Source: Erythrobacteraceae bacterium WH01K
Lineage (GTDB): Bacteria > Pseudomonadota > Alphaproteobacteria > Sphingomonadales > Sphingomonadaceae
Assembly: GCA_027941995.1 (NCBI GenBank)
Contig: CP115966.1
Location: 2,294,001-2,358,000, forward strand
DNA length: 64,000 nucleotides
Direction: 5' to 3'
The notes beneath the pieces are model-generated. The model was not told the DNA's origin. It was given only the letters and a program-made list of their open reading frames with translations, and did not search any database. This document shows, piece by piece, positions 39,204 through 50,029 of this stretch. The stretch's first letter is position 1; the number at the start of each line of letters is the position of its first letter. The position numbers were made by a program, and so were the translations under genes.

Positions 39204-40170
39204 CAATCCCCGGGCGAAGGTGGCGGTGCTGGTCTCCGGGACCGGCACGAACATGGCCGCATTGCTCTATGCCAGCCGCTTGCCCGGTGCCGCCTACGAA
39301 ATCGTTCTGGTCGCCAGCAACGACCCCGAGGCCGGGGCGCTGGCGCTTGCCGGGGCAGAGAGCATCCCGACCTTCGCGCTTTCCCACCGGGGCATGACAC
39401 GGGCCGATCACGACGCCGCGATGGACGCAGAGATCAGGGACGCGGGCGCGACCCATGTCGCACTGGCCGGATACATGCGCATCCTGGGTGACGAGATGGC
39501 GCGTAAATGGGAAGGCCGGATGCTGAACATCCATCCCTCTCTCCTCCCGCTCTATCCGGGTCTCGACACCCATGCGCGCGCGATTGCGGCCGGCGACACG
39601 CATGGCGGGGCATCGGTGCACCTTGTCATTCCGGAACTGGACGCCGGCGAGGTTCTGGGACAGGTACGCGTCGCCATCGGCGCGGACGACACGCCCGATA
39701 CGCTCGCACGCCGGGTGAAGATTGCCGAGCACCAGCTCTATCCCCGCGTGCTGTCGGAATACGTGTCGCGCGGGTACGATGCCGATTACCTGCTGGAACG
39801 GGTTGCCGCGCTTGCTCTCGCCCTGCCGGGGACGGAGCAAACGACCAGTCACGGCTCACCTGCCTTCAAGCTGGCGGGCAAGTCGGGCAAGTTCTTCGCC
39901 CATTTTAGCGATCGCCATCACGGGGTTCAGCATATCGCGGTCCTGGCGAAGACCAGCGGGCAGGAAGAGCTGGCGCAGTTGTGCGAACGCGACCCGGCCA
40001 CGTTCTACAAGCCTGCCTATTACGGCGCGAGCGGGTGGGTGGGCATCGTGCTGAACCGCGCCGATGTGGACTGGAGCCAGGTCGAATACTGGCTGGAGCG
40101 AAGCTGGCGCAGCGTCGCGCCCAAACGGCTCGCGGCTACACAGCCCGGGCGGGAGCCTGAGGCGTATTGA
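39196..40170 (+). CDS. purN: GAR transformylase fused to an MmcQ/YjbR domain
   Basis: A 324-aa fusion. Residues 1-200 are a normal PurN that formylates glycinamide ribotide with 10-formyl-THF: nucleotide loop VSGTGTNM, and catalytic Asn111, His113 (NIHPSLLP) and Asp149 (PELDAGEV). From about residue 205 the sequence becomes an MmcQ/YjbR domain ([20 protein letters not shown], then [16 protein letters not shown] and YWLERSW). The frame is open throughout, so this is a genuine fusion and not two genes. The start is TTG at 39196, overlapping the purM stop; the next ATG would remove the nucleotide loop. The MmcQ fold resembles a small DNA-binding or cyclase-accessory domain of unclear role. Confidence 0.9.
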   Translation: MADNPRAKVAVLVSGTGTNMAALLYASRLPGAAYEIVLVASNDPEAGALALAGAESIPTFALSHRGMTRADHDAAMDAEIRDAGATHVALAGYMRILGDEMARKWEGRMLNIHPSLLPLYPGLDTHARAIAAGDTHGGASVHLVIPELDAGEVLGQVRVAIGADDTPDTLARRVKIAEHQLYPRVLSEYVSRGYDADYLLERVAALALALPGTEQTTSHGSPAFKLAGKSGKFFAHFSDRHHGVQHIAVLAKTSGQEELAQLCERDPATFYKPAYYGASGWVGIVLNRADVDWSQVEYWLERSWRSVAPKRLAATQPGREPEAY

Positions 40171-40570
40171 CGGAGGGGTGCGGACCGTCGCCGTATTTCT
40201 CGACTGCGCGAACGATCGAAACGGGCTCGTCACCGCGAAACGTCTGGATGCGGCAGACGCGCGACCGGCGGAAACTGATCTGCCATTGGATCCGGCAGGT
40301 GAGGCGTTCGTCGCGGGCCGTCTGGTCGCCCGACATCAGGATCTGGTCACCGGACACGCCAAGTTCGCCATATTCGATCCGGACATCCAGATCGAGTTTT
40401 GCAAAGCGTTCGACGAATTGCAGGAAGGTATCCCGGCCGCGCAGTTCGACCTGCCTTGAATCGACGAAGACGAAATCCTCGGTCACAAGCCGGCGCACGG
40501 CTTCGACATCGCCGCCTGTGACAGCCGCGATGATGCGCTTCGCCTTCTCTTTCCTGGACCTCCCGAACAT
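40136..40570 (-). CDS. NTF2-like (SnoaL-type) protein
   Basis: A 144-aa small protein with the NTF2-like cone fold: an N-terminal helix (KAKRIIAAVTGGDVEAVRRL), then DFVFVDSRQVELRGRDTFLQ and further strands. Such domains are enzymes or protein scaffolds, and no catalytic set is evident, so the function is unknown. Its 3' end overlaps the 3' end of purN by 35 bp on the opposite strand, an unusual convergent overlap that fixes both C-termini. The basic N-terminus (FGRSRKEKAK) is typical of cytosolic members. Confidence 0.8.
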   Translation of the reverse strand: MFGRSRKEKAKRIIAAVTGGDVEAVRRLVTEDFVFVDSRQVELRGRDTFLQFVERFAKLDLDVRIEYGELGVSGDQILMSGDQTARDERLTCRIQWQISFRRSRVCRIQTFRGDEPVSIVRAVEKYGDGPHPSVNTPQAPARAV

Positions 40571-40666
40571 GAGGAGAACCTAGCAGAAAGGCTGCGTTCA
40601 CGCGAATGCGGGGAACGGCGGATTTCCGCCATTCCCCCTATATCGTTTGATATGCTGTCCGGCCAA

Positions 40667-41089
40667 TCAGCCGACGATTTCGCTGTCGTCGAAGAAGAAC
40701 GCGATTTCCGTAGCGGCATTTTCTTCCGAGTCGGAACCATGGACCGTGTTTTCGCCGATGGACAGCGCGTGGGTCTTGCGAATGGTGCCCTCGTCCGCTT
40801 CGGCGGGGTTGGTTGCGCCCATGATGTCGCGGTTGCGGGTCACGGCGTCTTCGCCTTCCAGCACCTGCACGACGACCGGCTCGCTGATCATGAAGTCGAC
40901 CAGTTCACCGAAGAAGGGGCGTTCCTTGTGGACCGCGTAGAAGCCTTCGGCCTGTTCCTTCGACATGTGGATACGCTTGGAAGCGACGACGCGCAGGCCG
41001 GCTTCTTCCAGCATCTTGGTGACGGCGCCGGTCAGGTTGCGGCGCGTGGCATCGGGCTTGATGATCGAAAAGGTGCGGGTAACCGCCAT
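40667..41089 (-). CDS. ndk: nucleoside diphosphate kinase
   Basis: A 140-aa enzyme that transfers phosphate between nucleoside tri- and diphosphates through a phosphohistidine. The start block [15 protein letters not shown] and the catalytic-histidine block ENTVHGSDS are unmistakable. The ATG at 41089 has AAGGA as ribosome site; a longer in-frame stretch upstream has none. It stands alone, with roughly 100 bp on either side. Confidence 0.97.
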   Translation of the reverse strand: MAVTRTFSIIKPDATRRNLTGAVTKMLEEAGLRVVASKRIHMSKEQAEGFYAVHKERPFFGELVDFMISEPVVVQVLEGEDAVTRNRDIMGATNPAEADEGTIRKTHALSIGENTVHGSDSEENAATEIAFFFDDSEIVG

Positions 41090-41196
41090 GAGTATTTCCT
41101 TGGGCTTGGTTGAATTGTCGGGGGAGATATGGGCCGCGCCATTAGCGCCGGGGCGCCATTCGGGCAAGCGTTCTTGGCGAATGGCGCACGGGCGGG

Positions 41197-41817
41197 TCAG
41201 GAACCGGGCGCAGCCTCGTCTGCCGCAGCATCGCCGACGATGTGCAATTGCACCGCCGTTGCGTCGCGGTAGGTGACGGTGGACCCATCGGAACGATTGC
41301 CGGGCGCTCCCTCGTCACCTGCATCCACGATCGGCGCGCGGCTGCCGTCGGGTGCGACCCGTGCCCGGGCCGCGTGCATGGTCAGGCGTTCCCGCCCCTC
41401 GCCCAGCGCGATATAGGTGACGGCTGCCGAACCGCCCATGTCGAACGCGCTTTCCAGGCCGGCTTCGCCAGCGGCCGAGCGGTAGAAGGCGGCGACCGCC
41501 GAAGGGTTTTCGTCCGTGACCATCTCGATCAATGCGATTTCGAGACCGCGGGGAGAGGACACATGGGTCGCCTGCGTCACCTCCGCGCCTGGCATGACGG
41601 GAAGATCGACCGGCAGCGGCGCAGCGATGGCCGGGCCCGACAGCATGGTCGCGTTCCCGTCTCCCAAGGGTGCGGATGCGCGCACCTCCCCTGTTTCGGG
41701 ATCGGTTTCGTAAGTCCCGGTCCGGGGGGCCGGTTCCTCTACCCCGTCGCACGCGGCCAGAGCGAGGGCGCCCGCTGCAAGCAGCGCGATCGGGCGGGCT
41801 AGCCCAGGCGTTGCCAC
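41197..41817 (-). CDS. predicted lipoprotein downstream of holC
   Basis: A 206-aa protein starting with GTG at 41817, inside the end of holC (19-bp overlap), which suggests coupled translation. The N-terminus is a lipoprotein signal ([12 protein letters not shown]). The mature part is rich in Pro, Gly and Ala, then has a domain of about 110 residues ([20 protein letters not shown], then [16 protein letters not shown]) resembling small exported domains with an alternating helix-strand pattern. No family is recognised. Probably outer- or inner-membrane anchored. Confidence 0.75.
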   Translation of the reverse strand: MATPGLARPIALLAAGALALAACDGVEEPAPRTGTYETDPETGEVRASAPLGDGNATMLSGPAIAAPLPVDLPVMPGAEVTQATHVSSPRGLEIALIEMVTDENPSAVAAFYRSAAGEAGLESAFDMGGSAAVTYIALGEGRERLTMHAARARVAPDGSRAPIVDAGDEGAPGNRSDGSTVTYRDATAVQLHIVGDAAADEAAPGS

Positions 41818-42236
41818 CGGCCGCCCTCCTGCTTCAGGAAATTCTTTTCCAGGCCGTCCTCGGTCGAGAACGCCTTCCACAATTCGCGCGCGGCCTGCCT
41901 GCGTTCTTCCCCGAACAGCAGCATCACGCGCTCGAACGCGCGCGCATCCTCGCGCCAGATGCCGTCGGCCAGCATCGCGAAACCGGCCTCGTTCGCCTGC
42001 GTCGGCTCTTCGCCCAGCAGGATCGGCTGGCGCGCTGCATTGCTGTCCGATGCGAAACCGTGGGCGAGGAAAGCATCGCCCTCCCGTTCCCACAGGGCGC
42101 GGTCGAGCGCGGTGCGCAAGACATCGTCCCGCGCCGCGATGGACAGGCGCTTGCCCGCCTCCAGCGTCTTTCGCGCCAGCAGGGGGACGACGGCGGTCAC
42201 CGGATCGGCATCCAGCAGGTAGAAGTCCACCCTCAC
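41799..42236 (-). CDS. holC: DNA polymerase III subunit chi
   Basis: A 145-aa chi subunit, which joins the clamp loader to single-strand-binding protein. It starts with GTG (MRVDFYLLD), and the GTG overlaps the stop of the DUF2256 gene (GTGA). The block [17 protein letters not shown] followed by [14 protein letters not shown] is typical of HolC. The order pepA-DUF2256-holC matches the common pepA-holC association. Confidence 0.9.
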   Translation of the reverse strand: MRVDFYLLDADPVTAVVPLLARKTLEAGKRLSIAARDDVLRTALDRALWEREGDAFLAHGFASDSNAARQPILLGEEPTQANEAGFAMLADGIWREDARAFERVMLLFGEERRQAARELWKAFSTEDGLEKNFLKQEGGRWQRLG

Positions 42237-42412
42237 GATCCGGCCTCCGAAGCCGCCGACGAAGTGCCCGACTTGGCGGAGCGGCGGCAGCGTTCGGAGC
42301 AATATTTCACATTGTCCCAGTCACGCTCCCACTTCTTGCGCCAGTTGAACGGCAGGCCGCAGGACGCGCAGATCTTGCTCGGCAAGTCGCCTTTCCTGCG
42401 CATCTTTCCCAT
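42233..42412 (-). CDS. DUF2256 zinc-ribbon protein
   Basis: A 59-aa protein of the DUF2256 family: [20 protein letters not shown] followed by [10 protein letters not shown], a four-cysteine zinc-knuckle. It is too basic and small for an enzyme and may bind nucleic acid or protein. It lies between pepA (18 bp after its stop) and holC, which it overlaps. The start at 42412 gives MGKMRRKG; an internal Met three codons later is the alternative. Function is unknown. Confidence 0.88.
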   Translation of the reverse strand: MGKMRRKGDLPSKICASCGLPFNWRKKWERDWDNVKYCSERCRRSAKSGTSSAASEAGS

Positions 42413-42429
42413 GGCCTGCGAGCGTCCGA

Positions 42430-43890
42430 TCAGCTTTCCAGAACGTCGCGCACGTAGCGGTCGATCAGCCGCGCGCCATAGCCGGTTGCACCCTTGCCCC
42501 AGGTACGGCCCGGCTTGTCGGCCCAGACCATGCCGGCAATGTCGCAATGCGCCCACGGGCGGTCATCGGTGATGAAGCGCTGGAGAAACTGCGCCGCCGT
42601 GATCGAGCCTGCTCCGCGCGGGCCGACATTCTTCATGTCGGCGATCGGGCTGTCGATCAGCTTGTCGTATTCGCTGGTCAGCGGGAAGCGCCACAGCTTG
42701 TCGCCCACGGCTGCGCCTGCCGCCTGCAGCTTGTCCGCCAGTTCGTCGTCGTTGGAGAAGACGCCGCCATGCTCGCTGCCCAGCGCGATGATCATGGCGC
42801 CGGTCAGCGTGGCGAAGTCGACGATGGCAGCCGGATCGTACTGTTCCTGCGCCCAGTGCAGCGCGTCGCACAGGACCAGCCGCCCCTCGGCGTCGGTATT
42901 GATGACCTCGATCGTCTGGCCCGACATGGAGGTGACGACATCGCCCGGCAGCTGCGCACGGCCGTCGGGCATGTTCTCGACCAGGCCCACGACGCCCACG
43001 ACATTCGCCTTCGCCTTGCGCTTGGCCAGCGCCAGCATCGCGCCTGCGACGGCGCCCGATCCGCCCATGTCCCACTTCATGTCTTCCATGCCCGCGGCAG
43101 GCTTCATCGAGATGCCGCCGGTGTCGAAGGTGACGCCCTTGCCAACGAAGACCGTCGGGCGCGCGCCTTTCTCGCCGCCGTTCCACTGCATCGCGAGCAG
43201 GCGCGATTCGCGCTCCGACCCGCGGCCCACGCCCAGCAGCGCGCCCATGCCGAGTTCGTCCATCGCCCCTTCGTCGAGCACGGTAAGTTCCACGCCCGTG
43301 CCTTCGAACGCGGCCTTCGCCTTCTCGACGAAGCTGACGGGATACACCTTGTTCGCAGGTTCGGTCACCAGCATCCGGGTGAACTCGACCCCTTCCGCCA
43401 CGGCAGCGGCATCGGCCAGCGCGGCATCGCTGCCATGGGGTGCGCCCACCACCACGACGTTCATCAGGCTGCGCTGCTGTTCCTTCTTCATCGTGGTGCG
43501 ATGTTCGTCGAACCGCCATGCGCGCAGGCGCAGGCCCAGCAGTACTGCGCCCAGCCCTGCCGCATCGAGCGGCGAATTGCCGGCGTCGAGGACCAGCGTT
43601 TCCACCCCGCTGGCGAAATATTTCGCAGCCAGGGCAGCGCCCGCCTTCTCCAGGTTGGCCATGCGGTCGTCCGCATCCGCCTTGCCCGCGCCGGACAGCG
43701 CCAGTCGCACGACCTTGCCATCACGTTCCACGAAGCTTTCGAAGACCTGCCCGGCTCCGCCCCGGAACCGCGCGGCCTGCGCGCCTTCGGTAACGGTTCG
43801 CTCGAGGTCGCCGGGCAAGCTGCCATGCTCCACCACGCGGGCGAGCAGGCTGATGTCGGAAGGAAGGCTGTCGGCGAAAGTGATGTTCAT
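42430..43890 (-). CDS. pepA: leucyl aminopeptidase (M17)
   Basis: A 486-aa M17 aminopeptidase. The C-terminal catalytic domain carries [14 protein letters not shown] and the hallmark [10 protein letters not shown] with its metal-binding Asp/Glu. In gammaproteobacteria PepA also binds DNA in site-specific recombination. The ATG at 43890 follows GGAG; a much longer open frame upstream has no family match and overlaps lptD. It is divergent from lptD across 115 bp. Confidence 0.95.
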   Translation of the reverse strand: MNITFADSLPSDISLLARVVEHGSLPGDLERTVTEGAQAARFRGGAGQVFESFVERDGKVVRLALSGAGKADADDRMANLEKAGAALAAKYFASGVETLVLDAGNSPLDAAGLGAVLLGLRLRAWRFDEHRTTMKKEQQRSLMNVVVVGAPHGSDAALADAAAVAEGVEFTRMLVTEPANKVYPVSFVEKAKAAFEGTGVELTVLDEGAMDELGMGALLGVGRGSERESRLLAMQWNGGEKGARPTVFVGKGVTFDTGGISMKPAAGMEDMKWDMGGSGAVAGAMLALAKRKAKANVVGVVGLVENMPDGRAQLPGDVVTSMSGQTIEVINTDAEGRLVLCDALHWAQEQYDPAAIVDFATLTGAMIIALGSEHGGVFSNDDELADKLQAAGAAVGDKLWRFPLTSEYDKLIDSPIADMKNVGPRGAGSITAAQFLQRFITDDRPWAHCDIAGMVWADKPGRTWGKGATGYGARLIDRYVRDVLES

Positions 43891-44005
43891 GGGTACTCCG
43901 GAAAAATCGTCGGGATGTTGCAGGTTTTCCCCTGCTGAACGCGCTTCGACACGCGCGGTTTCAAACCCGATTGCGATTAGGCGGGCACGGTGCGATAGGC
44001 AAGCC

Positions 44006-46549
44006 ATGCCCCCCGTCCGCACCCGTCCTTGCAGCGAAGCGAACCAAGCCCTTCGCGCCGAAGCCGTGTCCACAGCGCATGGCCTGCCGCTCGGCCGCCC
44101 CCATGGCGCCGCGCGCTTCCTGCCGCATGGCTGCGCGATTGCCGCCCTGATTGCGCTGCCCGCCGCGCCCCTGGCCGCGCAGGAAGGCGCCGCGCCGGGA
44201 ATGGCCACCGCTGACGAGCCTGTGGAAGTGCCCGATGCCCGCGATCCGGTCTATGCCGGCGAGCAGGAAACGGGCTTTCCGCAAGGGGGCGAACCCGTGG
44301 TTGTCGCCCGCCTGCCCGGCGAGGACGCGCCGCCCGCCCTTCCCCCCGTTCCGGAAGACGAGGTCGCGTTCGAGGCGGACACGCTGCGCTACAATTCCAA
44401 CGACGACAGCGTCACCGCCACCGGCAATGTCATCCTGCGAAACGGCGCGCGCACGGTTACGGCCGACGAAGTCGTATGGACGCCCGATACCGGCGAAATC
44501 GTGGGCACGGGCGATGTGCTGCTGTCGGAGGGCGACCGCTCCGTGCGCGCCGATCGCGTTGTCTGGAACCGCAATACGGGCGGCATCACCGGCACGGGCG
44601 ATGTGCGCTTCGTCGACGAGGACGGCAACCAGCTCTACACCAGCAGGATCGAGCTGACCGAGGAATTCCAGGCAGGGTCGATGGACGACCTGCTGCTGGC
44701 CCTGCGCGCCGGGGGCCGTCTGGCAGCCGTCCAGGGCGAACGCGGCCAGGATGGCAGCATCGTCCTCACCCGCGCTGCCTATAGCGGGTGCGCCGTGGTC
44801 GATCCCGAAGGCTGCGACCGCAAGCCCAGCTGGCGCATCACCGCGGACGAAGTCGTCTATTCCCCGCAGGAAGACCGCGTCCGGTTCTCCGGCGCCTATC
44901 TGGAACTGTTCGGTCGCCGCATCGTCCCCCTGCCCGGCCTTGCCGTGCGTACCGATGGCGGACCGGTGTCGGGCTTCCTCGTCCCCGACCTGCGCATCTC
45001 CGAATCCAACGGGGTGGAGGTATCGGGCAGCTACTATACCCGGCTCGCACCGAACCAGGATGCGACGATCAGCGGTTATGTCTTTACCGAGGCTGCGCCG
45101 ATGGTCAGCGCGCAGTACCGCGCGCTGAACGAACGCGGGGCGTTCCAGATCACCGGCTACGGCACCTATAGCAGCCGCATTTCCGACTTTACCGGCGTGC
45201 CCACCACGGAAGACGATTTTCGCGGCTATGTCTTTGCCAATGGCAAGGCGCAGTTCGACCCGAACTGGAGCCTGACGGGATCGCTGCGTGTCGCCAGCGA
45301 CCGCACCTTCCTGCGCCGCTACGACATCAGCCGGGACGATCGCCTGCGGTCGCTGGTCGAGCTGGAGCGGATCGATGCCGACAGCTACCTGCTGGTGGCC
45401 GGCTATTCGGCGCAGACGCTCATCCTTGGCCGCGACCAGGGGCAGGTCCCGCTGGCCTTGCCGGCGATCGACTATCGCCGCCGCCTGCGTGACCCGGTGC
45501 TGGGCGGACAGTTGGAGGTTCAGGCCAATTCGCTTGCCATCTTCCGCGACGAAGGGCAGGACACGCAGCGCGCCTTCGTCCGCGCGCAGTGGGATCTTCG
45601 CCGCATCACGCAGATGGGACAGGTGGTGCAGTTCAGCGCGTTGGCGCGGGGCGATGTCTATCATTCGGACGAGAACGCGCTGACGCCGTCCGTCCTCTAT
45701 CGCGGCGATCCGGGATTCCAGACGCGCGGCATCGGCCTCGCCGCAGTGGACGTGAAATGGCCCTTTGCCGGCGAATTGCTCGGCGGCACGCAGGTCCTGA
45801 CACCGCGGGTCCAGGTCGTCGCCAGTCCGGGGATCAAGAACCTGGCCGTCCCGAACGAGGATGCGCGCGCCATCGACCTTGAGGATTCCAACCTCTTCGC
45901 GCTCAATCGCTTTCCGGGCTACGACCGGATCGAGGACGGGGTACGCATCACCTACGGCCTCGACTGGCAGCTGAACCGCCCCGGCTGGCGGGTGAAGACG
46001 ACGGTGGGCCAGTCCTACCGCCTCGACACGGACCGCGACATCCTGGTCGACGGCACCGGCCTGTCCGAACGCGTGTCGGATTTCGTCGGCCGCACCGAAG
46101 TCCGCTACAAGGATTTCGTGTCGTTCACCCACCGATTCCGGCTGGACAAGGACAATCTCGCCGTCCGCCGGAACGAGATCGACACCACCATCGGCAGCCG
46201 CCGCACCTATGTGGAGCTGGGCTATCTCAGGCTCGACCGCGACATCAGCGAATTCGGGCTGGAAGACCTGCAGGACCGCGAGGAACTGCGCGCCGCCGCC
46301 CGCATCGCCTTTGCCGATTACTGGTCCGTCTTCGGTTCGGGCATCTTCAACCTGACCGACCGGGAAGAAGACCCCACCCTGTCGTCGGACGGGTTCCAGC
46401 CGCTGCGCACGAGGCTGGGCGTCGCCTATCAGGACGACTGCCTGGAGATGGGACTGACCTGGCGGCGTGATTTCACCGACCAGGGCGATGCGGAACGCGG
46501 CAACACCTTCCAGGTCTATTTCTCGCTCCGCAATCTGGGTTTCCGATAA
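44006..46549 (+). CDS. lptD: LPS-assembly outer-membrane protein LptD
   Basis: An 847-aa outer-membrane protein that inserts lipopolysaccharide into the outer leaflet. After a signal region (CAIAALIALPAAPLAAQ) comes an OstA/LptA-like jellyroll of repeats (FEADTLRYNSNDDSVTATGN, then RTVTADEVVW), and a large beta-barrel to the end, with a terminal aromatic-rich strand ending LRNLGFR. The start at 44006 is the first Met after an in-frame stop; the signal would then be preceded by about 40 residues, so a later start (for example the GTG near 44066) is possible. It heads lptD-surA-pdxA-rsmA, as in many Gram-negatives. Confidence 0.93.
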   Translation: MPPVRTRPCSEANQALRAEAVSTAHGLPLGRPHGAARFLPHGCAIAALIALPAAPLAAQEGAAPGMATADEPVEVPDARDPVYAGEQETGFPQGGEPVVVARLPGEDAPPALPPVPEDEVAFEADTLRYNSNDDSVTATGNVILRNGARTVTADEVVWTPDTGEIVGTGDVLLSEGDRSVRADRVVWNRNTGGITGTGDVRFVDEDGNQLYTSRIELTEEFQAGSMDDLLLALRAGGRLAAVQGERGQDGSIVLTRAAYSGCAVVDPEGCDRKPSWRITADEVVYSPQEDRVRFSGAYLELFGRRIVPLPGLAVRTDGGPVSGFLVPDLRISESNGVEVSGSYYTRLAPNQDATISGYVFTEAAPMVSAQYRALNERGAFQITGYGTYSSRISDFTGVPTTEDDFRGYVFANGKAQFDPNWSLTGSLRVASDRTFLRRYDISRDDRLRSLVELERIDADSYLLVAGYSAQTLILGRDQGQVPLALPAIDYRRRLRDPVLGGQLEVQANSLAIFRDEGQDTQRAFVRAQWDLRRITQMGQVVQFSALARGDVYHSDENALTPSVLYRGDPGFQTRGIGLAAVDVKWPFAGELLGGTQVLTPRVQVVASPGIKNLAVPNEDARAIDLEDSNLFALNRFPGYDRIEDGVRITYGLDWQLNRPGWRVKTTVGQSYRLDTDRDILVDGTGLSERVSDFVGRTEVRYKDFVSFTHRFRLDKDNLAVRRNEIDTTIGSRRTYVELGYLRLDRDISEFGLEDLQDREELRAAARIAFADYWSVFGSGIFNLTDREEDPTLSSDGFQPLRTRLGVAYQDDCLEMGLTWRRDFTDQGDAERGNTFQVYFSLRNLGFR

Positions 46550-46730
46550 CCCCTGCCAGCCCGCCTGCATCGAAGCGAAAAAGGCGTGCACAGCTGCCGG
46601 GCCCGCGGTTGTTGGCAGCGCGGGCGCGGTGCGCTAACAGGTCGCCGCTCAGACAAGGTTCAGCCGCTTCCGGGCAATTGTCGCATCACGGTAAGGCCTG
46701 CAGGCGCAGGTCGCATCATTCGGACGATAC

Positions 46731-48092
46731 ATGACCACCAGACTTTCCAGCTTCCTTTCCGCGGCAGCCATGACCGGCGCAGCCTTCGGCCTCGTCGCCG
46801 CGCCAATCGCCGCGCAGGCACAGGCCACGGGCGCGGCCCCGGCAGCGAACCCCCTGAACCTCCCGGACAACATCCAGCTCCTGGGCGAGACCAATCCCAA
46901 CATGCGCCGCGCCACCGCGCGCGTGAACGGCGATGTCATCACCGGCACCGATGTCGATCACCGCGTGGCCCTGACGCTGGCTGCCAATGGCAGCGACGTG
47001 CAGCTGAGCGACGAGGATCTGGGCCAGCTGAAGATGCAGGTCCTTCGCAACCTGATCGACGAGACGCTGCAGATCCAGGCCGCAGAAGCGCAGGAAATGC
47101 CCGTTGCCGCGGCAGAGGTCGATGCCCAGTACCAGCGCGTCGCCGCCCAGAACTTCGGCACCGACATCGCCAAGATGGACGAATATCTCGCCGGCGTGGG
47201 CTCTTCCGTCAATTCGCTCAAGCGCCAGATCGAGGCGGAGATTGCCTGGTCGCGCCTGCTGCGCCGCAACGTCCAGCCGTTCATCAACGTCTCCGACGAA
47301 GAGGTCGAGGACATGATGGCCCGGCTGGAGGCTTCGCGGGGCACGGCGGAATACCGGCTTGGCGAAATCTACCTGTCGGCAACGCCGGAAACGGCTGCCG
47401 CGGTGGAGCAGAACGGCGTCCGCATCATGGAACAGCTGCGCGCCGGCGGAAGTTTCGTCGCCTATGCCCGCCAGTTCTCCGAAGCCTCGACCGCTGCCGT
47501 GGGCGGCGACCTGGGCTTCGTGCGGCTCGGCCAGCTTCCGGCAGAACTCTCGACCGTGGCGCAGGAAATGCAGCCCGGTCAGCTGATCGGCCCGATTTCG
47601 GTCCCCGGCGGCTATTCCATCCTCTACCTGATCGACAAGAAGCAGGTGCTGACCGCCGATCCGCGCGACGCTGTCCTCAGCCTGAAGCAGATCGCCATCA
47701 CCTTCCCCGAAGGAATGTCGCAGGCGCAGGCCGATGCCCGCGTGACCGAATTCGGCAATATGGTCGAATCCATTCGTGGCTGTGGCGATGCGGAACGGGC
47801 GGCGGCGACGGTGAATGCCGATGTCGTCTCCAACGACCTGCGCGCCCGCGCCCTGCCCGAGGCGCTGCAGGCGACGATCCTGAACCTGCAGGTCGGACAG
47901 GCCACGCCGCCGTTCGGCTCGGTGCAGGACGGGGTGCGCGTCCTGCTCCTGTGCGGCCGCGACGATCCGCAGGATACCAGCGGTCCCAGCCGTGACGAGA
48001 TGATGGCGCAGCTGACCGAAGACCGCGTCAGCAAGCGTGCCCAGCGTTTCCTGCGCGACCTGCGCAACGACGCCTACATCCAGTACAACTGA
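46731..48092 (+). CDS. surA: periplasmic chaperone/peptidyl-prolyl isomerase SurA
   Basis: A 453-aa chaperone that helps outer-membrane proteins such as LptD fold. It has a signal peptide (ending IAAQAQA), a SurA N-terminal helical domain (about 60-200: VNGDVITGTDVDHRVALTL), and a parvulin domain (about 205-310: YRLGEIYLSATPET, then GGDLGFVRLGQLP). A second, degenerate parvulin-like stretch follows to the C-terminus. It lies 181 bp after lptD in the lptD-surA-pdxA-rsmA order. Confidence 0.93.
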   Translation: MTTRLSSFLSAAAMTGAAFGLVAAPIAAQAQATGAAPAANPLNLPDNIQLLGETNPNMRRATARVNGDVITGTDVDHRVALTLAANGSDVQLSDEDLGQLKMQVLRNLIDETLQIQAAEAQEMPVAAAEVDAQYQRVAAQNFGTDIAKMDEYLAGVGSSVNSLKRQIEAEIAWSRLLRRNVQPFINVSDEEVEDMMARLEASRGTAEYRLGEIYLSATPETAAAVEQNGVRIMEQLRAGGSFVAYARQFSEASTAAVGGDLGFVRLGQLPAELSTVAQEMQPGQLIGPISVPGGYSILYLIDKKQVLTADPRDAVLSLKQIAITFPEGMSQAQADARVTEFGNMVESIRGCGDAERAAATVNADVVSNDLRARALPEALQATILNLQVGQATPPFGSVQDGVRVLLLCGRDDPQDTSGPSRDEMMAQLTEDRVSKRAQRFLRDLRNDAYIQYN

Positions 48093-48126
48093 GTTCGGCC
48101 GTGATGGCGGGGGCGACCTTGTGACC

Positions 48127-49179
48127 ATGGTTGCCCCCGCCCCGCCGAAACCCGCGCTGCCGCTCGCCCTCTCGATCGGCGATCCGGCCGGTATCGGTCC
48201 GGAACTGGCCATCCTTGTCTGGCACGCGCGGGACGGACGCGGGGCCGCGCAGCCCCTCCCGCCTTTCTTCGCGATGCACGGGGCCGGAGTGCTGCGTGCT
48301 GCCAGCGAACGTCTCGGACTGGATACGCCCCTCGAGCGAATTGCCGCTCCCGCCGAAGCCGGCGCGGTGTTCGGCCATGCCTTGCCGGTCCTGGGCCAGG
48401 CGGATGGTCCCTATACCCCCGGCGCGCCCGGTGGCGACGGAGCGCTGCTGGCCCTCGCATCGCTGCAGGATGCGGCAAGGCTGGCCTATGAGGGCAAGGC
48501 TTCGGGGATAGTGACCCTGCCGGTGGCAAAGGCGCAGCTGGCCGCCATCGGCTTCGCCCATCCCGGGCAGACCGAATTTCTCGCCGCTGCCTGCGACCTG
48601 CCGCCCGGTGCCTCGGTCATGATGCTGGCCGGTCCCTCGCTCAAGGCGGTGCCGCTGACCGTGCATTGCGCCCTGGCAGACGTGCCGGCCCGCCTGTCGG
48701 TGGACCTTATCGTGCGGCGCGGACGGATCGTCGCGAATGCCCTGCGGCGCGATTACGGCATCCAGCGCCCCCGCCTCTCCGTCACCGGCCTGAACCCCCA
48801 TGCGGGAGAAGTCGGTGCATTCGGGCGCGAGGAGATCGAGATCATCGCCCCCGCCATCGAGGCGTTGCGCGCAGAAGGCGTGGAGGCGAGCGGGCCGCAC
48901 CCGGCCGATGCCCTGTTCGCCCCGCGCAGCCGAGCAGACTTCGACGCGGCGCTGTGCATGTATCACGACCAGGCGCTGATCCCGGTCAAGGCGCTCGATT
49001 TCGATCAGGGCGTCAACGTCACGCTGGGCCTGCCCATCGTGCGCACCAGCCCCGATCACGGCACCGCGTTCGACATTGCGGGCACGGGCCGGGCGGATCC
49101 GGGCGCAACGCTCGCCGCGCTGGTCATGGCAGGCGAGATCGCCGCCCGCAGGCAGGACGCAGGCGGGGCCGATGGCTGA
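48127..49179 (+). CDS. pdxA: 4-hydroxythreonine-4-phosphate dehydrogenase PdxA
   Basis: A 350-aa NAD-dependent enzyme of pyridoxal-phosphate synthesis. Blocks include [16 protein letters not shown] at the start, [17 protein letters not shown], and [13 protein letters not shown] with the metal-binding His. The ATG at 48127 or the GTG two codons before it (48121) may start it; neither has a clear ribosome site. It overlaps rsmA by 8 bp. Confidence 0.95.
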   Translation: MVAPAPPKPALPLALSIGDPAGIGPELAILVWHARDGRGAAQPLPPFFAMHGAGVLRAASERLGLDTPLERIAAPAEAGAVFGHALPVLGQADGPYTPGAPGGDGALLALASLQDAARLAYEGKASGIVTLPVAKAQLAAIGFAHPGQTEFLAAACDLPPGASVMMLAGPSLKAVPLTVHCALADVPARLSVDLIVRRGRIVANALRRDYGIQRPRLSVTGLNPHAGEVGAFGREEIEIIAPAIEALRAEGVEASGPHPADALFAPRSRADFDAALCMYHDQALIPVKALDFDQGVNVTLGLPIVRTSPDHGTAFDIAGTGRADPGATLAALVMAGEIAARRQDAGGADG

Positions 49180-49990
49180 CCTGCCTCCTCTACGCGAGGT
49201 CATCGCGCGCCACGGTCTTTCTGCATCGAAGGCGCTGGGCCAGAACTTCCTGTTCGACGAGCAATTACTGGACCGGATCGCGGCATTGCCCGGTGACCTG
49301 CAGGGTCGCGCCGTGCTGGAAATCGGGCCCGGCCCCGGTGGCCTGACCCGCGCCCTGCTGCGGGCTGGGGCCCGCGTGACCGCGATCGAGATGGACCGCC
49401 GCTGCCTGCCCGCCCTTGCCGAACTGGAAGCCGCCTTTCCCGGCCAGCTGACCGTGATCCAGGGCGATGCCATGAAGATCGATCACCGCGAACTGATGCA
49501 GGAGCCCCATGCGGTGGTGGCCAACCTGCCCTACAATGTCGGCACGGCGCTGTTCGTAAGGTGGCTGGGCGGCGAAGACTGGCCGCCGCTGTGGACCTCG
49601 CTCACCCTGATGTTCCAGCAGGAAGTCGCCCAGCGCATCGTTGCGCGGCCCGGCACGTCCGCCTTCGGGCGGCTGGCGGTGCTGGCGCAGTGGCGCAGCG
49701 CTGCGGCGCTGGCCATGAAGGTGCATCGCAGCGCCTTCACCCCGCCGCCCAAGGTCATGAGCGCCATCGTGCACGTAACGCCCGCAGCGATGCCCGGCGG
49801 CGTCTCCGCCCGGATGCTGGAGCGGCTGACGGAGGCCGCGTTCGGGCAAAGGCGCAAGATGCTGCGCCAGAGTTTGAAATCCGTGCCCGGCGCGGTCGCG
49901 GCACTGTGCAGCGTCGGCATCGAGGAAACGCGCCGCGCGGAAACCCTGTCGGTCGACGAATTCGTCGCCCTCGCCCGCGTCCTGTCCTGA
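49172..49990 (+). CDS. rsmA: 16S rRNA dimethyladenosine transferase RsmA (KsgA)
   Basis: A 272-aa methyltransferase that dimethylates two adjacent adenines near the 3' end of 16S rRNA. The SAM motif is [14 protein letters not shown], and the catalytic NLPY motif lies in [12 protein letters not shown]. The N-terminal block [11 protein letters not shown] is diagnostic. The start overlaps pdxA by 8 bp, closing the conserved operon. No strong terminator follows; a hairpin-rich stretch leads to the next gene. Confidence 0.97.
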   Translation: MADLPPLREVIARHGLSASKALGQNFLFDEQLLDRIAALPGDLQGRAVLEIGPGPGGLTRALLRAGARVTAIEMDRRCLPALAELEAAFPGQLTVIQGDAMKIDHRELMQEPHAVVANLPYNVGTALFVRWLGGEDWPPLWTSLTLMFQQEVAQRIVARPGTSAFGRLAVLAQWRSAAALAMKVHRSAFTPPPKVMSAIVHVTPAAMPGGVSARMLERLTEAAFGQRRKMLRQSLKSVPGAVAALCSVGIEETRRAETLSVDEFVALARVLS

Positions 49991-50029
49991 CCCGCAACGT
50001 CCGGACCTCAGGCAAAAAATGGGGGCCGG

